This document shows, piece after piece, positions 41,333-48,427 of a stretch of 48,427 nt of DNA. Each line of letters opens with the position of its first letter. Positions within the stretch are counted from its first letter, which is position 1. The stretch lies in the NCBI GenBank assembly GCA_013152545.1, contig JAADGF010000019.1, forward strand, positions 1 through 48,427. Reading direction: 5' to 3'. Position numbers and translations under genes: made by a program. Under the pieces are notes generated by a model that saw nothing but the letters and a program-made list of their open reading frames with translations, did not search any database and was not told the DNA's origin. Source of the stretch: Gammaproteobacteria bacterium (GTDB lineage: Bacteria > Pseudomonadota > Gammaproteobacteria > SZUA-152).

Positions 41333-43501
41333 ATGGTTTCACAATATCAATATTTTGCAACTACCCCCAAGTACACAGAATCACTGCTATGCGAGGAATT
41401 ACAGCTCATTGGCGCCGATAAAATAAAGGCAACAATCGGTGGCGTCGCTTTTTGCGGCGATCTCAGTGTCGCCTATAAAGCCTGTCTATGGTCTCGTATC
41501 GCCAGCCGGATTTTATTACCGCTTAAAAAAAAGGAAATTTATGATGCAGAGCAACTCTACAATTTGGTTTACACCATCAATTGGGGCGATTATTTTTTAG
41601 CAACAAATAGTATTGCAGTTGATTTTCATACGTCGAATTCCAACATAAGTCATTCCCAATTCGGGGCGCAAAAAACAAAAGATGCCATTGTAGATCAGTT
41701 CCGACAACACACTGGAAAACGACCTTCTGTTGACAAAGTATCCGCAGAGATACGAATTAACGTACACCTCAATAAAAACATTGCAACGGTCAGCCTCGAT
41801 TTATGTGGCCATAGCCTGCAACAACGGGGGTATCGTTTACAAAATGTTGCAGCACCCTTGAAAGAAAATCTTGCTGCTGCGATTTTAATGCGCGCTCGGT
41901 GGCTTGACATTGCCCGGCAAGGTGGGCCATTAGTTGATCCCATGTGTGGCTCAGGTACGTTTCTAATCGAAGCTGCCTGCATGACGGCTAATATTGCACC
42001 AGGGTTGTTCCGCGAAGATTTCAGCTTACGGTATTTGAAAACATATGACGCCCTGCTATGGAATCAATTGCGTAGCAACGCCAACAATAATCGTACCCAC
42101 AATGCATTAGATATCCCACCAATTATAGGGTTTGACTCAGACCACGAGGCGATTTCTATTTCACAGCAAAACTGTCATTCCGCCGGCCTAAGCCAATACA
42201 TTACCCTGGAACAACGACCAATCGAAAAAATGCGTAAAATCAATGCGCTAAAACCGGGGTTAGTCGTATCAAATCCCCCCTATGGCGAACGCCTGGGCAT
42301 AGTCGACAAACTGATACCACTTTACCAGAATCTAGGCGACAAACTAAAGGACCATTTTCCGGCTTGGCGTGCTGCGATTCTTACCAGCGAACAGACACTA
42401 GGGCAAGCAACCGGTATCCGCGCCAAACGCATCAACACGTTTTACAACGGCAATATTGCATGCCAACTACTCCACTTTGATATTGATGCCAGCCACTTTA
42501 TGCGGCAAAAAAACGCATTAAAACCACAACAAAATACCATTAAAACACTAAACACATCGGTACAAATGTTTGCCAATCGATTAATAAAAAACCTGAAGCA
42601 TCTTGGAAAATGGGCAAACAAACAAAATATCGGTTGTTATCGGCTTTACGACGCTGATTTACCTGAGTACGCCTTTGCTATCGATGTTTACCAAAGTGAC
42701 AAGCTGTACATCCATATGCAAGAATATACAGCCCCAAAAACCATTGACCCAAGCAAAGCAAAACAACGTTCACAGGATGCGTTGTGCGCCGTACCCCTGG
42801 CGCTTCGCGTTGAAGTCGACCAAATTTACTACAAACAACGACGGCGGCAAACAGGCACACAGCAGTATGAAAAACTGAATAATGAAAAAAATTTTATTAC
42901 TGTTCAGGAATCAGGCCGACAGTTTTTAGTGAATCTACAAGATTACCTTGACACAGGTTTGTTTCTTGATCATCGGATTACACGCTCCCTGATTCAAAAA
43001 CTCGCAAATCAACAGCGTTTTTTAAATCTGTTCGCCTACACAGGAACCGCTAGCGTTTATGCCGCCCTTGGTGGCGCAACCCAGACCACTTCAGTAGACA
43101 TATCCAACACCTATTTGGATTGGAGCAAAAAAAACTTTATCCTTAATGAAATTAATCTCAAGCAACACCGTTTTATACAAGCAGACTGCCTAGAGTGGAT
43201 AAAAAATGACACGAATCAATATGATTTGATTTTTCTCGACCCACCCACATTTTCAAACTCAAAAAAAATGAATCGTCATTTTGATATCCAACGAGACCAT
43301 AGTGGCCTCATAAAGGCATGCCTTGCTCGACTCTCCACTGATGGAATATTGTTATTTTCCAGCAATTACCGAAAATTCAAGTTCGATGCCAGCGAATTTA
43401 CGCTGCAACGCATTGAAGATATCAGCAAACAAACCATTCCCAAAGACTTTGAACGCAACCACAACATTCATCGCTGTTGGAAAATCCAAAAAACGGGTTA
43501 A
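41333..43501 (+). CDS. rlmL: Bifunctional 23S rRNA methyltransferase RlmKL
   Basis: About 722 residues. The N-terminal part has a THUMP-type region, then the RlmL m2G2445 methyltransferase with DPMCGSGTFLIEAA and the catalytic VVSNPPYGERLG. The C-terminal half is the RlmK m7G2069 methyltransferase with LFLDHRITRSLI, LNLFAYTGTASVYAALGGA, TSVDIS and IFLDPPTFSNSKK. Both active sites look intact, and the length fits the fused gammaproteobacterial enzyme. ATG 41333 (MVSQYQYFATTPKYTE) matches the usual start; an ATG at 41309 adds eight residues. Confidence 0.95.
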   Translation: MVSQYQYFATTPKYTESLLCEELQLIGADKIKATIGGVAFCGDLSVAYKACLWSRIASRILLPLKKKEIYDAEQLYNLVYTINWGDYFLATNSIAVDFHTSNSNISHSQFGAQKTKDAIVDQFRQHTGKRPSVDKVSAEIRINVHLNKNIATVSLDLCGHSLQQRGYRLQNVAAPLKENLAAAILMRARWLDIARQGGPLVDPMCGSGTFLIEAACMTANIAPGLFREDFSLRYLKTYDALLWNQLRSNANNNRTHNALDIPPIIGFDSDHEAISISQQNCHSAGLSQYITLEQRPIEKMRKINALKPGLVVSNPPYGERLGIVDKLIPLYQNLGDKLKDHFPAWRAAILTSEQTLGQATGIRAKRINTFYNGNIACQLLHFDIDASHFMRQKNALKPQQNTIKTLNTSVQMFANRLIKNLKHLGKWANKQNIGCYRLYDADLPEYAFAIDVYQSDKLYIHMQEYTAPKTIDPSKAKQRSQDALCAVPLALRVEVDQIYYKQRRRQTGTQQYEKLNNEKNFITVQESGRQFLVNLQDYLDTGLFLDHRITRSLIQKLANQQRFLNLFAYTGTASVYAALGGATQTTSVDISNTYLDWSKKNFILNEINLKQHRFIQADCLEWIKNDTNQYDLIFLDPPTFSNSKKMNRHFDIQRDHSGLIKACLARLSTDGILLFSSNYRKFKFDASEFTLQRIEDISKQTIPKDFERNHNIHRCWKIQKTG

Positions 43502-43504
43502 GAC

Positions 43505-43786
43505 TCAAGCATCACCGGGACACCACTTACCCATTGCCACCTGCTGCTCAGGCATCGACGATTGATCCGGTTCACAGTCCAGAAGAACATGATTTGAAAA
43601 CTCGAAAAGCTGGTTAAGAAATTCTTTCTTTTGATTGCTCGAAAAAGATTGTTGCGATAATGAATAGCCAATCACTGCCGCAAAATATTGGGCAGCAATG
43701 CCATCATCCTCAGCGCGTTGATCGTATTTTATCATCACCTTTTGAAGCTCCATAACGAGCGCATCAGAAAGACGTATAGGTTCCAT
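43505..43786 (-). CDS. Small helical protein of unknown function
   Basis: About 93 residues if started at ATG 43786 (MEPIRLSDALVMELQKVM). It is acidic and helical (DDGIAAQYFAAVIGYSLS, KKEFLNQLFEFSNHVLLDCEPD), with two cysteines and no signal peptide. Codon use resembles neighbouring genes, and it ends 3 bases from the rlmKL stop, facing it. I do not recognise a family. It lies downstream of ycgL on the same strand, 163 bases away. Confidence 0.6.
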   Translation of the reverse strand: MEPIRLSDALVMELQKVMIKYDQRAEDDGIAAQYFAAVIGYSLSQQSFSSNQKKEFLNQLFEFSNHVLLDCEPDQSSMPEQQVAMGKWCPGDA

Positions 43787-43949
43787 GGTTAAGCCGCTCA
43801 CAGTGTATACCCATCACGGTCAGGTTTCCTTGATGGAATATTATTATCGAAAAAATAATTTATTGGAAGATTCGCCAATAAAATGCCAGATTACATCATT
43901 ATCAATTGCGTTGCGAACAACATCATACGATACCCAGCCTTATTATCCC

Positions 43950-44219
43950 CTAAATCTTAATCGCGTTGAATATGGAATGAATATTTACATGAGGTGGTAT
44001 TTGTAAGTAATAACCTTGTTTTTTCAGTAAAAACATCACCTGCCCTACATCAGCCTGAGCCAGCTTTCGGTTTTTATCCAATAATAACGACATTACAAAT
44101 TTTAATTCACCCAAATTTTCTAATAGTTGCTGGGGTACAGCGCCATAGTCGCCCTTGCCAGCCACAAACAAATAAGTATCATTTTTTTTGGTACCTTTGT
44201 AGATAACACACTCGATCAT
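43950..44219 (-). CDS. YcgL-domain protein (UPF0745)
   Basis: About 89 residues from ATG 44219 (MIECVIYKGTKK). The family pattern is clear: CVIYKGTKKNDTYLFVAGKGDYGAVPQQLLENLG, then LLLDKNRKLAQADVGQVMFLLKKQGYYLQIPP (each a continuous family segment, the latter ending in the signature GYYLQ-PP). YcgL is a small cytosolic protein confined mostly to gammaproteobacteria, of unknown function, and usually beside rnd. No rnd gene is seen here. Confidence 0.9.
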   Translation of the reverse strand: MIECVIYKGTKKNDTYLFVAGKGDYGAVPQQLLENLGELKFVMSLLLDKNRKLAQADVGQVMFLLKKQGYYLQIPPHVNIHSIFNAIKI

Positions 44220-44320
44220 CTCACTCAAACCTCATTAAGAAACAAACACTCTCTGACTTACAATACGCCTATCTTTAGCTCGTCCTCGCCTAACGCATTC
44301 GAGTGAAACAGCACCTCAAT

Positions 44321-44905
44321 TTATTTTGCCGTCACATCCGATGAACTGAGGCTTTGTGGACTGCCCTGCTTATTATTAGCATCATTGTCCGGGAAATATG
44401 TATAAAATGTCTGACTCAATATTTTTTGTTTGTAATACCACAACTCAAATGTCCATTCCCCTTCCACAACTTCATATTCATGGTCCATGCTATAACCTGT
44501 TTGATTTTCGATAACGCCATTGTTTATACTCAATAGAATCGGATAACTGTAATGGGTTGCTATCGAACCGTTATTACGCTTGATTTTTGGGTGGGTAACA
44601 CTTAACACCAACTGCGTTGACAGCATGTTATCCAATCCGGTCACACGAAATTTAAATCCAAACAGTCGGTTTTTTTCAGCCGGTATACGGTCGGTATTCT
44701 GCACTAACTCAACATCCCCACCTTCTTGCACATACCCCGTAGCAGTAGCCGGGTTTTTATAACGTCTAGGCTCACTGTTTTTTTTATAGTATCCAAATTC
44801 CAATATTTCGGCATTTAACCGCTCAGCAAGCACTCCAGGTGAAAAAGTAATCAACCCACAAGCAATAAATACGCTAGTGACAAATAATTGCGCTTGACAC
44901 CTCAT
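44321..44905 (-). CDS. Exported DUF3859-like protein
   Basis: A 194-residue protein with a signal peptide cleaved after about residue 27 (GVLA). It has AEILEFGYYKKNSEP, DRIPAEKNRLFGFKFRVTG, VLSVTHPKI, ENQTGYSMDHEYEVVEGEWTFELWYYKQKILSQTF. This order (F-G-x-x-x, RIPA-FGF, HP-x, GYxxDxxxE, GxWTFxxWY) matches my recollection of DUF3859, periplasmic beta-sandwich proteins without a known role. Its neighbours do not suggest a pathway. Confidence 0.75.
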   Translation of the reverse strand: MRCQAQLFVTSVFIACGLITFSPGVLAERLNAEILEFGYYKKNSEPRRYKNPATATGYVQEGGDVELVQNTDRIPAEKNRLFGFKFRVTGLDNMLSTQLVLSVTHPKIKRNNGSIATHYSYPILLSINNGVIENQTGYSMDHEYEVVEGEWTFELWYYKQKILSQTFYTYFPDNDANNKQGSPQSLSSSDVTAK

Positions 44906-45063
44906 CTTGTTTGTTCCTCACGTCCGTTAAGACTAGCTATAGTATCACACCATAAAAAACCGCCGTTATTTAGAATTTCATTCGACGACCACAAAAATAA
45001 CAAATATTGATCAATGAACGATACTTTATAACGTAGTCAGTTAAAAAAAATCAATTGGATCAT

Positions 45064-45104
45064 AAAAAACCCGCGCAATCCCTTAGTGCATAAAAAAACG
45101 GGCT
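45064..45104 (-). terminator. Possible terminator downstream of the receiver gene
   Basis: On the minus strand AGCCCG and CGGGTT can pair across a 25-base loop, followed by a run of six T. The short stem and large loop make it weak. It lies about 95 bases after the stop of the lone receiver gene. Confidence 0.35.
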
Positions 45105-45197
45105 GTATCGATGTTGCGGAATCAGGACGATAATGACAGAGAGGAGTACCGCTCATTCTTTAAGCCTGGTGTAGAACGAACTCAATCGATAGGTTTG

Positions 45198-45653
45198 CTA
45201 GGATGGTGGCAATTGATTCCACTGCAACCAATAACGAGCCATTTCACGTAAAACTTTAGCGTTTTCTTCCGCATCAGAGGGCTTCACTAAATAGCTATTG
45301 GCTTTGAGCCGATATGCTTCATCAATATCTTGTTGTAACGTTGAACCACTATAAATAACAACCGGTATTTTTTTCCACTCTGCATTGGTTTTGATCGCAC
45401 GCAATACTTCCAAACCGTCCATTTTTGTTAACCGTAAATCCAAAATTATTAATTGTGGCCCTGGGTTTTGCTCAGGATTACTGAATTCACCCCGCTGATG
45501 CAAATAATCCATAGCAGCTTCACCATCAGCCACCACTCTAACCAAGTGCGAAATTTCTAAACTTTCAAAACTACGTAATATCAACTCACGATGATCAGAT
45601 TCATCCTCTACAATCAAAATTGTACAATATTCCTGAGCCACATTACCCGCCAT
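45198..45653 (-). CDS. Stand-alone receiver-domain response regulator
   Basis: A 151-residue protein made of one receiver domain. CTILIVEDESDHRELILRSF gives the acidic pocket, LIILDLRLTKMDGLEVLRAI the phosphorylated Asp, PVVIYSGST the switch Ser/Thr, and ANSYLVKPSD the conserved Lys. The long loop DYLHQRGEFSNPEQNPGP is typical of Rcp1-like regulators, which are often partners of phytochrome or hybrid kinases. No kinase adjoins it; the hybrid kinase with Hpt at 6.7-9.1 kb is a possible partner in trans. Confidence 0.9.
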   Translation of the reverse strand: MAGNVAQEYCTILIVEDESDHRELILRSFESLEISHLVRVVADGEAAMDYLHQRGEFSNPEQNPGPQLIILDLRLTKMDGLEVLRAIKTNAEWKKIPVVIYSGSTLQQDIDEAYRLKANSYLVKPSDAEENAKVLREMARYWLQWNQLPPS

Positions 45654-46183
45654 TAACCATTAAAATGAACACCCACTGCTAAAATATCACGCTGTTTCTA
45701 TATCTATTTCGAAAAAAGCAATGATCTGACATTTAATATCATCGAACACTAGGATTTTCCGACAAATCACAAGGTAAAATGCACTCAAACCAGAAAGAAA
45801 CTGGGGCACATCGGATGGTTATGATTACCGTTATCAAATAAAAACCAACAAAACACTCGACACACATTTGAACGTTACTGACTAATGCTCATAATCTCAA
45901 GTCATTTATCTACAAATCAAAAAGATCTGAATCGCTAGTCAAGCAAGTATGATATTATCATCATGTACTGCAACCCGACCATTCCGATCATTTGAATTTT
46001 CACCAATGTCGACAACACCATAGCCATGACAAGGATCCCTCGTCCTTTCAGGGTGTACAGGGATCACGCCCATCGGGCAGTTAAGCGAATGCTAAAGAGT
46101 TTTTTGAGTTTTTTTCAATTACGGGGCAAGAACACTATAAAACCATCGGCGGTGGCACACACAAAATCTAATGAGGAAGCTCT
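45654..46183. other. Intergenic region with one inverted repeat
   Basis: These 530 bases lie between divergent genes. GATCCCT (46034-46040) is inverted as AGGGATC (46059-46065), with CCTTTCAGG between; a regulatory hairpin is possible. No ORF is supported. Confidence 0.45.
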
Positions 46184-46687
46184 ATGAAAAAAGCACTTAA
46201 CACATTATGCCTGTTTATTTGTTTTTATGCCGGAAGTTGCTTTAGTGACGTTTTAGTCCTGTCTCACAAACTAAAAATCGATTACCCAAAAGCGAATCTG
46301 ATATCACACACACAAGATTCACTGATTGTAAAATACGATAATTGGTACTTTGTACATTCGGTTGTAGATCCCAAGTCCATATATTCAAATATCGATCTAA
46401 CGGGCACTGAAAATAAGTTTTTACGCTCGATATTCGATAAAAACATAAGAGCTGAACTTCCTGGCTGGCTGGCTGCACTATCAAACGACCAAGCAAAAGA
46501 ATTTGGTGTAACAATCAATAATGTTAAACATAACAAAATCGGTAATGCAGACCTGTTATCAGTATACGATAAAGATCGTTCTACCGCTTATACATACATT
46601 TTTGATGAACTAACCATTCACAATATTGTTGTGTTTGGCTCAGAAGAAAACTATACAACATTGATAAATAACATAAAGGAACGCTAG
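46184..46687 (+). CDS. Secreted protein of unknown function
   Basis: A 167-residue protein with a clear signal peptide (MKKALNTLCLFICFYAGSCFS) and GAGGAAG 6 bases before the ATG. The mature part contains YDNWYFVHSVVDPKSIY, GWLAALSNDQAKEFGV and VFGSEENYTTLINNI; it looks like a small globular alpha/beta protein. No cysteine pairs remain after cleavage. I recognise no family. It is followed after one base by a GTG-started gene, so the two form an operon. It lies about 1.3 kb from hcp. Confidence 0.75.
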   Translation: MKKALNTLCLFICFYAGSCFSDVLVLSHKLKIDYPKANLISHTQDSLIVKYDNWYFVHSVVDPKSIYSNIDLTGTENKFLRSIFDKNIRAELPGWLAALSNDQAKEFGVTINNVKHNKIGNADLLSVYDKDRSTAYTYIFDELTIHNIVVFGSEENYTTLINNIKER

Positions 46688-46688
46688 C

Positions 46689-47009
46689 GTGGATTTACAT
46701 GAGCAAGATGATCTTAGGGCATTTTTAGTGTCTTTGTTTAAAGACAAAGCGAGCAAGTGGCCCATGAACGATAAAATTTTTAATTTGGCCTACGAATTGA
46801 TTACTGAATCAACAGGATGTTCAAGCGCAATGGACTATGTGCCAAAACCGATACCACTTGGGCGTGAGCCTATCACGTGGCTAACAAAAGAAGTTCGTAG
46901 TATTTTTTTGCGAAATTTGAAAGATAATAGGCATCATTACGCGACGTGTCTTAAAGCCGCAGCATACAGAATGGCTCGCACATTCGATCTTGCCGCTCAA
47001 GGCCTGTAA
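46689..47009 (+). CDS. Small cytosolic helical protein of unknown function
   Basis: A 106-residue protein starting at GTG 46689, with AAGGAA about 8 bases upstream, inside the end of the previous gene. It has no signal peptide. Features are MDLHEQDDLRAFLVSLFKDKAS, NDKIFNLAYELITESTGCSS, VPKPIPLGREPITWLTKEV and KDNRHHYATCLKAAAYRM. It looks complete and helical. Pairing of a secreted protein with a small cytosolic one is seen in toxin-immunity pairs, but nothing here shows toxicity. Family not recognised. Confidence 0.65.
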   Translation: MDLHEQDDLRAFLVSLFKDKASKWPMNDKIFNLAYELITESTGCSSAMDYVPKPIPLGREPITWLTKEVRSIFLRNLKDNRHHYATCLKAAAYRMARTFDLAAQGL

Positions 47010-47158
47010 GTCATCCAACAGCCTACTATTGCAATAGAGAAAGCAGCTATTTTCAGCACGCTAAATTGATAGACATTAATTAACCGATTAAAAGACGGCT
47101 CTAGTTGAGAAATTAAAAGCGCTTTTTTACCGCTGACGATTATCGTTTTTCATCTCCA

Positions 47159-47356
47159 TCAATGCCATTTCTGCTTTTCTGGGATTTGCTCTAGCTTTTT
47201 CCTGATTTCAGGGGCAATCTTCAGATATAACCATATTCCACGATAATGACTGCGCAAACCCATACAGCAAATTGTTTCAAGCTCATATACCGTTTTTATT
47301 TTGAATTTTACCAAATCATTAATAGCCCGCGCCCCCAAAGCCCTACACCTAAGCAT
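47159..47356 (-). CDS. Short ORF resembling an RNA polymerase alpha C-terminal (HhH) domain
   Basis: 65 residues. GARAINDLVKFKIKTVYELE resembles the L-S-x-R-A-x-N-x-L-K-x-x-x-I-x-T-V-x-E-L pattern of alpha-CTD-like helix-hairpin-helix domains, followed by a diverged second half ending in KIAPEIRKKLEQIPEKQK. No Shine-Dalgarno is evident. It may be a small transcription-related protein, or a remnant of a larger gene. Low confidence. Confidence 0.35.
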   Translation of the reverse strand: MLRCRALGARAINDLVKFKIKTVYELETICCMGLRSHYRGIWLYLKIAPEIRKKLEQIPEKQKWH

Positions 47357-47410
47357 TTTCTGAGGCTTTTGTAGAAAAACAGCCTAATGCGTAATGTGCT
47401 TGTTGCTTCG

Positions 47411-47578
47411 TTAATAGTAGTAATTGAAACCAGATGGGGTTAAGAACATTCTTTTTTTCAAGTTTTTCGCACTCATCCATTTTTTTTCAAATTCTTCGAT
47501 TGATGCTCTCATTTTTATGTAAGCAAGGTTAATGATTTCATCGTCCCATTGGTCATTAATGCCCGTGTTATCTTCCAC
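47411..47578 (-). pseudogene. 55-codon ORF, possible gene remnant
   Basis: A frame beginning with GTG 47578 encodes VEDNTGINDQWDDEIINLAY then IKMRASIEEFEKKWMSAKNL and ends FNYYY. The composition is protein-like (amphipathic helix), but it has no ribosome-binding site and no recognised family. It is probably a fragment. Confidence 0.3.
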
Positions 47579-47680
47579 CGATGTTCAGACATAAAGAACC
47601 ACAAAAAACAAACTATAACGCCAGTTGTAGTAACAGCCTTGTCACTCGCAGCCATCGGCTAAAGCCCTTCAGAATTTTCT

Positions 47681-47854
47681 TTATTCATTCTCTCGTAAAG
47701 AATACATGACCTGCTCCATGGCAATACGCCTAATTTCCCATTTCAAAGTCTTTGGTACAGATCGCATAGCCATTGCCCAGTTATCCCAATCCCTCTGGAC
47801 TATTTTATGGCTTGCTCCCTCGACTGAAAATTCACAGTATATAAGGCGTAATCC
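47681..47854 (-). pseudogene. Decayed ORF without a start codon
   Basis: An open frame of about 57 codons has no initiation codon until near its end (ATG 47773). It reads HKIVQRDWDNWAMAMRSVPK then TLKWEIRRIAMEQVMYSL. The Trp-rich helical composition looks like real coding sequence that lost its 5' part. Confidence 0.3.
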
Positions 47855-48026
47855 TTACTCAAGAAGGAAAGGGAAATAATTCAATCATGCGTTAATTTGG
47901 TGGCTATACCCATTGCATTTACCCCTACCGTCTACTAATAACCTAAAATCGATAGCGAACGAACAAGCCCCCTGACAGCACACACTACCAGGGAGCCACT
48001 GAGTAACACGAGAACATGCTAAAGAC

Positions 48027-48427
48027 TTAAGCAGATATCGGTGTTCTCCAGTCATCCGAACCAGACGTACCTGCGATTTCGTGATTCCAGGTAATCATAC
48101 GATAGGCAAATGACAGTATTTCAAGATGCGTAAATTGCGCATTCGCAGGGTCTTGGCAATTAGGCATATCCGTTGTGATGTCAACAAGAATCGCGTCATC
48201 CAGAATAGTGGTGAAATAATTTTCTTGTGAACCTGCCGTGGAGGTACGATACCACTTCAACTCCACTTTAGGTAAACGCTCACCAGAACACAAGGCTTGA
48301 AACAATAACGGCGATGCTTTATCGATGATTTTAGTAATGACGATCGGTGCATGCACACGTTGCCCACTGGGTTGTCCACTTTGTGGATCGCGAGGAATTG
48401 TAACGTTGTGCTTAACGGCCTGAATCA
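48027..48427 (-). CDS. hcp: Type VI secretion Hcp tube protein, partial
   Basis: The gene runs off the window's right edge; its first codons are missing. The frame is open from the edge and reads VTIPRDPQSGQPSGQRVHAP, then KIIDKASPLLFQALCSGERL, VELKWYRTSTAGSQENYFTT, MPNCQDPANAQFTHLEIL and TSGSDDWRTP. These are the signatures of the Hcp class that forms the hexameric inner tube of the T6SS and carries effectors. The ATG at 48356 lies inside the protein and is not the start. No tss genes are visible, so either the cluster lies to the right or this is an orphan hcp with its own effector. Confidence 0.93.
   Translation of the reverse strand, partial: IQAVKHNVTIPRDPQSGQPSGQRVHAPIVITKIIDKASPLLFQALCSGERLPKVELKWYRTSTAGSQENYFTTILDDAILVDITTDMPNCQDPANAQFTHLEILSFAYRMITWNHEIAGTSGSDDWRTPISA

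Larger units (their letters stand above)
47010..48026. other. Gene-poor 1-kb stretch with decayed ORFs
   Basis: Three short minus-strand frames with protein-like composition lie here (47159-47356, 47411-47578, 47681-47854), none with a good ribosome-binding site. The stretch looks like decayed coding DNA between the unknown gene pair and hcp. Confidence 0.5.

Noticed and set aside
46034-46065. Inverted repeat GATCCCT/AGGGATC as a terminator
   Set aside because: No T-tract follows on either strand at proper distance, and no gene ends nearby.

Overview
The window reads as chromosome from a free-living gammaproteobacterium of moderate to low GC. Genes pointing that way are the GlrK/YfhG/GlrR (QseE/G/F) set, RlmKL, a YcgL-family protein, BipA/TypA, DUF2333, a QseC/QseB-type two-component pair and an Hcp of the type VI secretion family. 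I cannot name the genus; a marine Cellvibrionales-like bacterium is an inference from general feel only. I see no tRNA, rRNA, CRISPR array, prophage or complete insertion sequence. About 37 genes look real, one of which (a 56-residue rubredoxin) is easily missed because it is so short.

Layout. 0-3.5 kb: a TIR-ankyrin protein and a QseBC/PmrAB-like two-component system. 4.2-6.7 kb: a DUF4266 lipoprotein, a DUF3570 outer-membrane-type protein and an ApbE-like flavin transferase, with a PmrA-type direct-repeat box upstream. 6.7-15 kb: a hybrid kinase with Hpt domain, DUF2333, a spermidine-synthase-like protein, a two-domain rhodanese, a TauE/SafE exporter and a Sad-type semialdehyde dehydrogenase. 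15.8-24.5 kb: housekeeping genes (NDUFA9-like SDR, PF10023 aminopeptidase, cca, dtd, pip, typA). 25-28.3 kb: a cytochrome P450 followed by a fatty acyl-AMP ligase with its own carrier domain. 29-34.3 kb: a DUF374 acyltransferase, a 1.1-kb intergenic region, then the glrK-yfhG-glrR operon read leftwards. 35-37 kb: an ABC-2 exporter pair and rubredoxin. 37.7-40.6 kb: a membrane-tethered RRM protein and a two-gene membrane protein/vWA lipoprotein operon. 41.3-45.7 kb: rlmKL, ycgL, a DUF3859 protein, small unknowns and a lone receiver protein. 46-48.4 kb: a secreted/cytosolic unknown pair, decayed ORFs and a partial hcp cut by the window edge.

Most interesting inference: the region downstream of glrR holds, on the same strand, a near-consensus sigma-54 promoter (GG-N10-GC), a perfect palindrome with GTC-N10-GAC geometry about 100 bp upstream of it, and a strong rho-independent terminator about 350 bp downstream, with no convincing ORF between them. 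This looks like a sigma-54-dependent small RNA under GlrR control, similar in logic to glmY in Escherichia coli but at a different place and with a sequence I do not recognise. Other candidates for new biology are the vWA lipoprotein/polytopic membrane protein pair, the TIR-ankyrin protein, the P450/FAAL-ACP pair and the RRM protein with transmembrane segments.

Intergenic DNA carries several dispersed repeat families: two MITE-like families that share a core but have different terminal inverted repeats, a short CTAGG...GAATAGC repeat in four places, and a TTAAAA-YCATC-N2-TTGGAC motif in three. All function statements come from reading the sequence and recalling families; nothing was searched.
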